The notes under the pieces were generated by a model that was not told the DNA's origin, did no database searches, and worked only from the letters and a program-made list of their open reading frames with translations. Shown in pieces: positions 45,167 to 54,351 of a stretch of DNA of 64,000 bases. Source of the stretch: Cladopsammia gracilis (taxonomy: Eukaryota > Cnidaria > Anthozoa > Scleractinia > Dendrophylliidae); assembly GCA_022457155.1 (NCBI GenBank), contig JAJGOT010000071.1:335501-399500 (forward strand), given 5' to 3'. The translations under genes were made by a program, and so were the position numbers. How positions within the stretch are numbered: the first letter of the stretch is position 1; each line of letters begins with the position of its first letter.

Positions 45167-46015
45167 AGTCGATCACAAACTATTATTTAATTTCATATGG
45201 AACAAAAAACCAGACTAAATAAAAAGGCAAGTATTGTACCAGGACTATGTTGATGGTGGTTTGCACGTACCAAATATCTTAACCACATTCAAGTTGCTAA
45301 ATCTAGCATGGATACCCAGACTTTTAAAAAATGAAAACTGTTCAAACGAATCTTGGCTGTATATCCCAAGTTATTATTTATTTACCACTTTTTTACAAAG
45401 AAATCCTTCTCCACATGATGGAGTTAAATGGATATTGCTGTAAGCAAGATTTGGTGCTATTTAATAACAGAGACGTCATTTTATTACAATGAATGGCATC
45501 AAAAAGGAATTCTTTCTATCCGAGATGTTGTAAATGACGAGGGAAAATTTCTCTCTTACCAGGAATTCTTGCAAAAATATAATCTCAAGTGCAACTTTCT
45601 TCGATATTTCCAAGTTTTGACAGCAATTCCCAAACATCTGCGAGAAAAAGTAAGCCAGACTTCGGTCGACAAACACAAATTCAAAAAGAACAACTTTATA
45701 TTTCCTCTGTCACCTACAGTCTCCATAAACTTACTCAAGATGAAAAGTTAAGATTTCTACTGGCTTATTACTAACAAGTCTGTAACTAAGGCTACTGGCC
45801 CAATGAAAAGGGAACACGAAACTCAGTTGTTGAATTTGAATTGGCCTTGCTACTTTAGTAAATTGAAGGTACTTTGTAAGGAGACTAAACTTAGAGAATT
45901 TTACTACAAATTTCTACATAGAATTATCGCTACAAAGAAGGAATTGTATCGTTTTGGTATTGAAAGTAACAAAGACTGCCTATACTGTAATGAAAGTGAC
46001 TCAATAGGTCATACT
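45167..46015 (+). pseudogene. LINE ORF2, segment 2
   Basis: The reading frame picks up with LLFNFIWNKKPD, YQDYVDGGLHVPNIL and LLNLAWIPRLLKN. It continues through several frames (EWHQKGILSIRDVVND; LQKYNLKCNFLRYFQVL; KLREFYYKFLHRIIATKKEL) to CLYCNESDSIGHT, where the Ngaro-like element is inserted. It aligns with the C-terminal half of the intact LINE ORF2 at 58181-61888 (compare FDFIWNHKPAKM, FCPFEIHTIWHLF). Confidence 0.8.
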
Positions 46016-46191
46016 ATTCACAACGCTTGATAATAAAGCGCGAGGCATGATATCACACAAAACTGCCATATAAGCGCAAATTAGGCATTGCACGAGTATT
46101 TCACACCTCAGGATAATAATAAATACAAGACCCGATGTTTTTCTCGTTCAGTCTCTCAGTTTTCCAGCGCGAAAGGAGGAAAGGGGGAACG
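46016..46191 (+). repeat. Ngaro A1 repeat
   Basis: The left terminal repeat, matching 52470-52644. Starts attcacaacgcttgataata and ends aggaaagggggaacg. Likely holds the promoter. Confidence 0.9.
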
Positions 46192-46262
46192 ATTTTTCCT
46201 GCTACGAACACGAATTTTCCAGCAAGCAGAATTGACGACTGGAATTGGCACTGTCCATGAAC

Positions 46263-48244
46263 ATGGCTGACCGAAGAGCTGCTAATGTACAGTTCCCGCA
46301 ACAAGCGCCGGAACAAGTTCAACCGGGACAGAACCCAGCGCAAGCGCAAGTTCAGCGACGACAAAATCCCGCGCCACAAGTTCGACTAGGGCAGAATCCA
46401 GTGCCATAGGATCAGCAAGGACAGAACCCCGCGCCACAAGTTCAGCAAGGACAGAACCCTGCGCCACAAGTTCAGCAAGGCCAAAATCCCGCGCCACAGG
46501 TTCAGCAAGGGCAGAATCCCGCACCACAAGGTCAGGGCTTGTCGACGGAGGAAAAACTTGAGGTAAATTTTCGCTTTAACACGTGTTAGTTCTGAAATTA
46601 TTATTTTATTATAATGGCCATTGCGTAGGCCACAGAATTAGGACTCCTTGTGAGTTTGTTATCGCAAATAATGGTCATGTTTTATATTAACCACGGCATT
46701 CCTGAGATATGTGAAATGTATTGGCCGCGGAGTTGACTCGTAAGAGTCTATTGTTGGCGATAATAGCCATTGCGTCGGCCGCGGAGTAAGAACTCCTTGT
46801 GAGTTTGTTATTGCAAATAATGGTCATATTTTCGGCTGACTACGGAACCCCTTGAGATATGTGAAATGGTATTGGCCACGGGGGTGAAACTTGTAAGAGT
46901 GTATTATATACAAATGTGAAATGTTATTGGCCACGGAACAAGAGTTTGTTGACGCCAATGTGATATGTTATTGGCCACGAAGTGAAACGCGCAAGAGCTT
47001 GTTTATGCAGATGTGATATGTTATTGGCCACGAAGTGAAACGCGCAAGAGTCTGTTTACGCAGACGTGATATGTTATTGGCCACGAAGTGAAACACGCAA
47101 GAGTCTGTTTATGCAGATGTGATATGTTATTGGCCACAAAGTGAAACGTGGAAGAGCTGTTTATGCAGATGTGATATGTTATTGGCCACGAAGTGTAACG
47201 CGCAAGAGCTTGTTTATGCAGATGTGATATGTTATTGGCCTCGAAGTAAACTCGTAAGAGATTGTTATATGCAAATGTGAAATGTTATTGGCCACGGAAG
47301 TGAGACTCGTAATTGTTTGTTATGTTCCGGAAGATGTGAATATTATTGGCCACGGATTTAAACTCGTCAAAATTTGTTATGATTTCTTAAATGTGAATAT
47401 TATTGGCCAAGGAAGTGAAACTCTATAAGCGTTGGTTTTGATTTTTTTTTTTCAAACGTGGTTGAGATTGGCCGCGGAAGGGGAACTCAAAAAGAGCTTG
47501 TTATTATTTTGCAAATGTGAATATTATTGGCGACGGAAGTGAAACCCTATAGGCATTTGTTGTGATTTTCAAATGTGAATAATATTGGCCGCGGAAGTTA
47601 AAAAAAAAAAATATTGGCAATCGGGTGACAGAATGTATTATGAGGGCAGATATGTTGAATACGTATGAACTAGTGCTACGATTATAAAGCGTCTGAGAGT
47701 ATCTTGCCTTTTCCTTTTGAAATTATAGGCCTTACAGAAAAAGTACGATGAAATGAGAGCGGATATGGATATTTTCTCCAGTTCATCAGTGGACAGCCTC
47801 CTCAACAAAATTAAAAATCTCGCCTCCCGTCCCATTGTGGAGTTTAATAAGCACGAGGTCCTAGAGTTACTGGAAGCTCTTAAGAATACTACTTGCGATG
47901 TACACCACGAGAAGGAGGGCTACTTCCGTTTGACCTACGAAGCTTTGAGAACGAAATTGGACCAGCCTAACCATATCTTCCAGAGTTTTCTCTTGCCATT
48001 GCTAGGTGATAAAGACCATGAGAAGATATTGGGTATTATGGCAAAAGTTGAGAAGAGCAACAGGAGTCAGCCGCAACCAATGCCACTGTCACATGCGAGG
48101 AGGTCAAATGCCCCATATGTTCGCTGCTATAGTTGTGGGAAGCTTGGGCATATCGCTGTCAATTGTTTCAAAAGAAGGAGGGAACAGCGCGGACGCCCGT
48201 CTGAACCTGCTTCCCGACCTAGGAGCATTAACAATAACAAATGA
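46263..48244 (+). pseudogene. gag: Ngaro Gag-like protein, two exons
   Basis: Exon 1 (46263-46562, exactly 100 codons) starts MADRRAANVQFPQQAP and encodes tandem 11-residue repeats of the type VQQGQNPAPQ; TAG at codon 49 (46407-46409) interrupts it. A donor (GAG/gtaaat) at 46563 and an acceptor (gaaattatag/GCC) at 47728 define a 1166-bp intron and join in phase. Exon 2 (47729-48244) reads ALQKKYDEMRADMDIFSS, then a helical region (HEVLELLEALKN; QSFLLPLLGDKDHEKILGI), a CCHC knuckle CYSCGKLGHIAVNC and a basic tail. The splice model is inferred from sequence. Except for the nonsense codon it would be functional. Confidence 0.75.
46600..47605. repeat. Minisatellite filling the Ngaro gag intron
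   Basis: About 16 units of 55-62 bp with the core 'tgttattggccacgaagtga' and 'gcaagag.ttgtttatgcag'. Central units (46930-47240) are the most uniform, with decay towards both sides. Entirely within the inferred intron 46563-47728. Confidence 0.85.
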
Positions 48245-48547
48245 ACATGGGTTATATCTAAGATCACAAAGAAAACAAAATTTGTTTACTATTGTGTCAG
48301 AAATTGCTGACTATGTAATGCTGTATTTCAGTAAATACTGTATAATGTGGCAATGAATCGCTATTCTACGTTTATTCACCCTTGCCTCTCGTTTTAGGAA
48401 TTTTCTTCCTCCTTTTCCTCTAGTAGAGAAGTGGCAGTTGTGAAAAAGAGTAAACACACTCCCCCAGTCTATTGCTGGGTCATGACTGTCACCCCTCTGC
48501 TAACCTCGGTTCCCTTTTTTTTAATTATTCCTTTGTTTTCATACCTA

Positions 48548-50774
48548 GATCACCACAAGTCTCCCCTGGGAATGGGAGTTTGACCCACAGTTCGATGAAA
48601 AAGTTGCACAATATGCAAAGATGCCGCAAAAGCCAATCACGTGGGTGGATTGGATGGGAACGTCACTGGAGGTTAGCTCAGGGGTGACAGTCCAGGAATT
48701 TTCAGAACAATACATACACAGTGATAAATGGAGAAGAATTAGCGGACCCAGCAAAATTATTATTTAGAGATCCAAACGCCTTTCGCGCAGGTGAACTCCA
48801 CAAACACTACGATAAATGGTGCAGAATCGTGGGTGACAACCCTTCACCGGAACAAGTTAAGATATTAAGTTGGATTCGCGATGGAGTTTCCATTTTTGAA
48901 TTTTTTCAGCCATTCTCTGGCAGCTTTAAAGGCCGTCACTATCAATCAGACCGCCCGCCATCAGAGTTTTTTAAAAATAGCCCCACCTGTAAGCCTTTTG
49001 CTCACTTTGTAAGGGAAACTTTGCTTGAACGTTTGCAAACAGGGGCAATAACATTGATGGGAAAAACCAGTGAAGTTGAACTACCGCACCTAGTTTTGCC
49101 GCTGACCGTTGAACCAAGTAAGCCCAGATTATGTCATGACGCACGATTTTTAAATCTGTGGATGAGGGATGTTCCTTTTAAACTGGATTCAATAACGAAT
49201 CTTCCCTGTTATGTAGCCCAGAACACATACCAAACGATCCTGGACGATAAGTCTGGGTACGACCATTTACTACTTACAGAACAGAGCAGGTTGTTCTTCG
49301 GTATCCAATGGGGCGGTTGGCTCTTCCTGTACAACACGTTACCATTCGGGTGGCATCGAACTTTCTCTGCTCCATTGGTATCCCCTGCTCCCTCTACATC
49401 GATGACCGCCATAATGGCCAATTACAAGTCGCCCTTGACCAAGGTCCATACAGATCACTCAAGACTGTGGAAGAGCGTAATCTCGCAGCAGCAAAATCCG
49501 CGATATTTCTTGTGGCGTATTACCTGATTGATCTTGGATATTTTCTGGGCTTTTCTAAATCAATATTGACCTCACAACAAGTAGTCCCATACCTTGGTTT
49601 CCTGTCAGACTCCGTGAGGATGGTATTTCACCTAATTCCTGTGAAGAGGGATAAATTCCTAGCCCTTATATGCGAAACCCTCACATGCCAAGTACTATCA
49701 GTCAAGACTCTCCAAAGGTTGGCTGGGAAGTGTGTTTTGTTCGCGTTAGTAGTCCCTGGGGCGTTGCTCTTTACAAGAGAGATGAATTGCGCAATTTCTA
49801 AAGGTTTGCCGTCTAATAAGCCCACCCGTCTTTATAAGGCCCTTCGAGAAGAAATCTCTCACTGGCTATTTCTGGAAGATTGGGATAACCCTTTGCCCTG
49901 GAGGGATGAACGCCAGCTGCGTATATCCATTGCAACTGATGCCTCGGGCTCAGGATGGGGTGGAGAGCTGTTATCTGTGCCTACAGCAAGCGTCGCAGAC
50001 TATTGGACGGAGACGGAAAGGGGTTATGATATCAACACAAGAGAAGCAATCGCTCTTAACAAAGTTCTCTTGTCCTTTTCTGATGTCCTTAAGGATGCTA
50101 GAGTGGATGCAGGTGTAGACAATAAAGCCCTCTATTTTTCCTGGTGTAATCAGGGTGGCAGTGTAACCCTAAACAGAGCTGTTAAGGAGCTCTTCTTTAC
50201 CACAGTTAAGCTGAACATCGTGTTGCGACTATCATATATCCCCACGAATGAAAATCCGGCAGATGCTCCTTCAAGAAGATTATCGACCATAGATAGTATG
50301 CTCTGTCCAAGATTGTGGGAGAGAGTCCAATCTGAATTTGGGGGCCCTGGGGGCCATACTTGTGATCTTATGGCCCTCGACTCGAACGCGAACGCGATGA
50401 AAGGTCTCGATGGGAAGAGTCTCCCCCACTTTACCCCTCACCCTTCGCCAGAATCCTTAGGGGTAAACGTGTTTGCACAAAACCTCTCAGATGAAGTTGC
50501 CTCTCTTGAATGTCCCTACGTTTTCCCACCTTTGACACTAGTCGGTCCTGTCTTACGTCACCTTGAACGCCATCATAGATCTTGCACAATGGTAGTCTTA
50601 GACGTTTACCCAAGGAAATATTGGTGGCCACTTATCCAGAAGTACTCCTCAAAGTCACTTAGACTAGCTCGTAAAGGGGATCACGAGGCCCTAGTGAAAC
50701 CATCGGCAGCAGGCTGGGTTCCTCACCCAGGACTCCCTGGGGACCTGTGGGCTTACGCCCTTAACTTTCACTAA
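48548..50774 (+). pseudogene. RT-RH: Ngaro reverse transcriptase-RNase H
   Basis: Open from about 48548 after an acceptor-like ttttcatacctag (LPWEWEFDPQFDEKVAQYAK); the frame shifts near 48735 into ADPAKLLFRDPNAF. RT motifs: PRLCHDARFLNLWM, TILDDKSGYDHLLL, NTLPFGW, a second shift near 49340, then YIDDRHNG (catalytic) and VPYLGFLSDSVRM. RNase H: ATDASGSGWGGE, NTREAIALNK, VDNKALYFSW, ENPADAPSR. The DIRS-specific C-terminal region follows (HTCDLMALDSNANAM, YWWPLIQKYS). About two frameshifts make it inactive. Confidence 0.9.
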
Positions 50775-50896
50775 GGTAAAACATGTTGCAACATTGTAGG
50801 CCTGTACCGATCTCAATTGTAATCCAAAATAGGAGAGCTCATAACGGTTTTAGACAACCAAATACCTTATCAACTTTGTTTTACTCTGTCAACAGG

Positions 50897-52227
50897 AGTT
50901 ACCTGCTGTGGCAAGGCTTTTTCTACCGTCTGTGAGATGCCCAAACTGCAATTATGCGAATGACTGCACCTTTTATTTCTGCCAGATCTGTGGCTATAAG
51001 AGGAAAAGAACACCTACCAATACTAACCCTTACGCCGATGAAAATTTAGAAATGTTAGATAGTCGTCTTAAGCAACTAGCTTTATTTGACCAAGCGACTG
51101 GGTATACAAAGCAAAAAGAATCCCTCCAGAGAGAATTAGAAAATTTTTTAGCCTCACTTCCAAGTCACCCGACAGTGATGACGGCAACACCCCGAGACAT
51201 ATGCCGTTTTCTTGTTTACAAAGATAAGTCGGGAAAAACGCAAGTTCATAGGAATGGATGTATTTATTTGGGAAAGAAATGCCCCTTAAGACTTTCGTAT
51301 AACACAATTGACTCGTATATCGGGAAATTAAGGGTAATATTTCATGCCGTTGGCAGACGCGGGGAATGGGATTTACGGTTAGGCTTAGGAAATCCGGCCG
51401 CTGATAGTTCAGTAAAGGATTACCTTCGCCTGGTTACCACTGAGCAACTCCAGGCACGAGTAACTCCGAAGAAGGCCACCCCATTTTTTGTGGACAAATT
51501 AGACCAGCTTGCAAGATATCTAGACCAATGTATTCAATCTGGGGGGTCCACTCCATTACAACTTTTCATCTTAGCACGGGACTAGGCTTACTTTAAGAGT
51601 GTATTTTTTAGTGGGGACCGACCTGGCGATATGGGCCAGGTCAAAGCCCCTGAAATCCTCAGGTTTCCGAATGACAACGGTCTCTTGTTTAACCATGTGT
51701 GGGGTAAAACTTTAAGGGATGGGGACAGTAATGTGTTTGGTATTAGACGTAACTCTAACTCAACTATATGTCCAGTGAGAGGGATTGAGCAATACATGCC
51801 GATATCACGGCAATTAAAGATCAACTTGACCACTGGGTATCTCTTCAGGCCAACTACACCCAAAGGTGGCATTACTGATGCGCCACTCAGTTCCTCGACC
51901 GCGGAAGCACGTCTTAAAGTATACCTGAAAGAAATGAGCGCTGATGATGGAGAAACCCTACATGGTTTTAGGTCCGGATGTGCGATAACGCTGGCATTAT
52001 CAGGTGTAGAATTGTCGGAGATCATGGACCATGTTGGGTGGTCGCGACGCCACACCGCCCTGCACTATTTGCAACTAGCCAAAGTCCTCAACCCTACTGG
52101 GGCTTCTGCCACCTTAGCGGTGACAGAAACAGATACCCTCATGGACTGGCAAGACATTAACGAACTGAAACGCTTTGTATGTGCTTTTCCTCCAGACACG
52201 CCTGACAAAGGACCTCGCTTGGAATAA
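50897..52227 (+). pseudogene. YR: Ngaro tyrosine recombinase with N-terminal zinc ribbon
   Basis: Coding begins after an acceptor-like tttactctgtcaacag (50881-50896). The first residues form a zinc ribbon (RCPNCNYANDCTFYFCQICG). A SAM-like DNA-binding region (TATPRDICRFLVYKD; YNTIDSYIGKLRVIF) precedes the catalytic core: Arg in FFSGDRPGDM, His-x-x-Arg in LHGFRSGCAI, VGWSRRHTALHY with the final Tyr nucleophile. TAG at 51583-51585 (after FILARD) is the only break, in a position where CAG would fit. The recombinase integrates circular cDNA in this class. Confidence 0.88.
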
Positions 52228-52403
52228 CAACGTTTATGTAACAGAAATAAGAAAATAAACTGTATGTTCTGATAACCCTCGTTAGAGTGTAAGTAAGGGA
52301 AGTGTATGGGAAGGATGAGGCTGGGGTTATTTAGAGTGGGATGATCCTTCCTCTCAGGGGGGCCTGGGGGAGAATTCGGGTAAAGCAAAGTGGGTAGCGC
52401 GTA

Positions 52404-52469
52404 GATCAACTTTCTACCCATACCTTATCAGGCTGAGCGTGGAAAGAGAGCGTTGGGTAATAGAATACT
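52404..52469 (+). repeat. Ngaro B1 repeat
   Basis: Starts gatcaactttctacccatac and ends taatagaatact, directly abutting A2. The same 66 bp recurs as B2. Confidence 0.9.
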
Positions 52470-52644
52470 ATTCACAACGCTTGATAATAAAGCGCGATGC
52501 ATGATATCACACAAAACTGCCATATAAGCGCAAATTAGGCATTGCACGAGTATTTCACACCCCAGGATAATAATAAATACAAGACCCGATGTTTTTCTCG
52601 TTCAGTCTCTCAGTTTTCCAGCGCGAAGGAGGAAAGGGGGAACG
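52470..52644 (+). repeat. Ngaro A2 repeat
   Basis: Second copy of A1 (46016-46191), nested between B1 and B2; this arrangement is diagnostic of Ngaro-type elements. Confidence 0.9.
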
Positions 52645-52719
52645 GCCCTCCTCACCCACCCTCTTGCTGAAAATTTGTGTCCGAGTACACGAGTACAAGC
52701 TATCGCCTCCTTAACGCTG

Positions 52720-52785
52720 GATCAACTTTCTACCCATACCTTATCAGGCTGAGCGTGGAAAGAGAGCGTTGGGTAATAGAATACT
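52720..52785 (+). repeat. Ngaro B2 repeat, right terminus
   Basis: Identical by eye to B1; ends taatagaatact at the junction with the LINE. Confidence 0.9.
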
Positions 52786-52951
52786 TTTATTGACTGCATC
52801 TCTTCCAAGTCATTTTTCAGTCAGGTCTTAATATGGTTTTACAGCGAACATGCCACCTCCTACTCACTCTCCACAGAAGAATTTTATTTGGAAAATTTGA
52901 ATTTGACAATGATCAATTAGCGCGTTCTGATGAGACACTAAAAAAGTTAAA
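52786..52951 (+). pseudogene. LINE ORF2, segment 3
   Basis: Continues directly from GHT of segment 2: FIDCISSKSFFSQVLIWFY, then YSLSTEEF and, after a shift, DNDQLARSDETLKKL. R1 copy 3 follows. It aligns with the HLFIKCTQASSFWVEFQDW region of the intact LINE. Confidence 0.75.
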
Positions 52952-54231
52952 ATATATATAGATAGGCCCAGCCTATCAGCTTCGCACTTTAAACAAGCTT
53001 AACTAAGGTGAAACTTAACTAAGGTGAAAGGTTGGAAGCACAAGAATTAAGATTGAAGAACGGGCTATTTTCAATTTTAGCATTTCTCAAAAACAGTATT
53101 ACCTGACCGTCTGCACAGTACATTTAGACCGTAGAAAAGTTCACAAAAACAACTTTTCTCTTTCCAGAATAACTAGTACGACTACTTTCCGAATAAAATA
53201 CAGTTTTTGTTTGTCAAAAATTGCGCGAGAAACTGATTTGGAAATTAAAATTGCAAAAATACACAAACATAAGCTTATTTACATATGGCGACGCGAGTGA
53301 AGACAGAAAATCTAAGTCTTGTTTTTTTTGCATAAAATCGCTTTTTAATCTATGTAATGAATGAACAAAGACATAAAAACGGACAACACAATCTTCTTTC
53401 GAAAAATTTTATTCAATCTCCATTAGAAAAGCACGTATTATTTCTAGCGCATCAAGGCAGAGCTGTCCTCGATGAAATTCAAGATAACAACACCACTTAA
53501 TTTGAACACGTTTCGATTCATAAACATGTCTCCAAAACGTAAGAGAACTCAAAGGAAAAGTCAATCAAAAATTGATATCAACATAAATTCCCATCGAAAA
53601 ATGTGATTTGTTTTACCTTTAAAGCACTGGACTGCTTGGAAATTCGTTAAAACTCCGCTTCTTAGGTTCTGAAATCCGTAATAAAACAAGGCATCTCCCC
53701 GCATTGCTCCTGCATTGATAATATGAAGTTCCTCGAAGCAAGATTTTATCCCTGAAAGCTCTTCTTTTTCCACTAAAGCGGCTTCTGAGTATCCCTTAAC
53801 TAGTATCTCTGTCTTGAGTAGCAAACCGCGAAAAACTGCAGGGAAATAACGACTTTAATTCTCCGCTAAACACAACAATCCAACTCTGAATCCAACTAAA
53901 GTGTTTACCGAGCTGACGGCTGTGTAGCCGCGCGAAAAACAAAGCCTCAAAGATCCCGGATGTTGATGACGTCGTACGCATGCAGCTGACGTGACATTCG
54001 GCATTCCCGGATGTTGTGTGGCGTCATTTGCGCATGTTTTGCGACGTCATACGCGCTCGCGAGCTAGTACTCTTGAGCGACGCTCGGACACACGGGCACA
54101 CAGTCTGACACACATGTAACAGACGCCACCCGCGAAACATTCCGCTGGTCATGACCATGAAAAACGACGGGCATGGGTTCTATGACTATGGGGCTTCGCG
54201 CGGGCCATCGGCCCGCAGTGCTCCGCTATTA
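52952..54231. mobile_element. R1 repeat family, copy 3 (longest, 1280 bp)
   Basis: Bounded by tatatatagata on the left and CTCCGCTATTA on the right; the terminal hairpin is GCGGGCC/GGCCCGC (54200-54216). It shares the 5' block, the small minus ORF (53561-53824, MLLKTEILVKGYSEAALVEK) and 3' blocks with the other copies. It is inserted near the end of LINE ORF2. Confidence 0.78.
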
Positions 54232-54350
54232 CTGTTTGTTATTTGCAAAATATTACCTATATTCCCAAAAACTAAACAATAAACGAATAAATATTGATGA
54301 ATTTAAGCAACGAATTGCCTTCAAATTTCGCATTGAAGGCCTTTCGTAGC
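54232..54350 (+). pseudogene. LINE ORF2, segment 4 (C-terminus)
   Basis: The last part of the LINE protein reads LLFAKYYLYSQKLNNKRINI, then DEFKQRIAFKFRIEGLS and a stop at 54348-54350. It matches IIGKYYLYVKAG and EFISLVRDKLMLEKY near the end of the intact LINE ORF2. The 3' UTR probably continues to about 54510. Confidence 0.75.
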
Positions 54351-54351
54351 T

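Larger units (their letters stand above)
46016..52785 (+). mobile_element. Complete Ngaro-like tyrosine-recombinase retrotransposon
   Basis: 6.77 kb with split direct repeats: A1 46016-46191, B1 52404-52469, A2 52470-52644, B2 52720-52785. A1/A2 differ at about three positions and B1/B2 look identical, so the insertion is young. Gene order on plus: Gag (two exons), RT-RNase H, tyrosine recombinase. It lies inside LINE ORF2 (..GHT at 46015, FIDCIS from 52786) with no target duplication beyond a shared ACT (46013-46015, 52783-52785). The ACT also occurs at the B1/A2 junction (52467-52469), as expected if a circular intermediate recombines there. Confidence 0.9.

Noticed and set aside
46600..47605. 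A CRISPR-like array.
   Set aside because: Units are contiguous and differ gradually; there are no unique spacers of constant size, no cas genes, and the context is a eukaryotic retroelement intron.
14855..51585. Many in-frame stops (TGA at 14855, 16512, 24228; TAG at 27149, 33512, 46407, 51583; TAA at 18037) might suggest stop-codon recoding or an alternative code.
   Set aside because: All three stop codons are involved, frameshifts accompany them, and the intact 1235-codon LINE ORF2, gypsy pol and PB1 gene use none internally. Mutational decay explains it.
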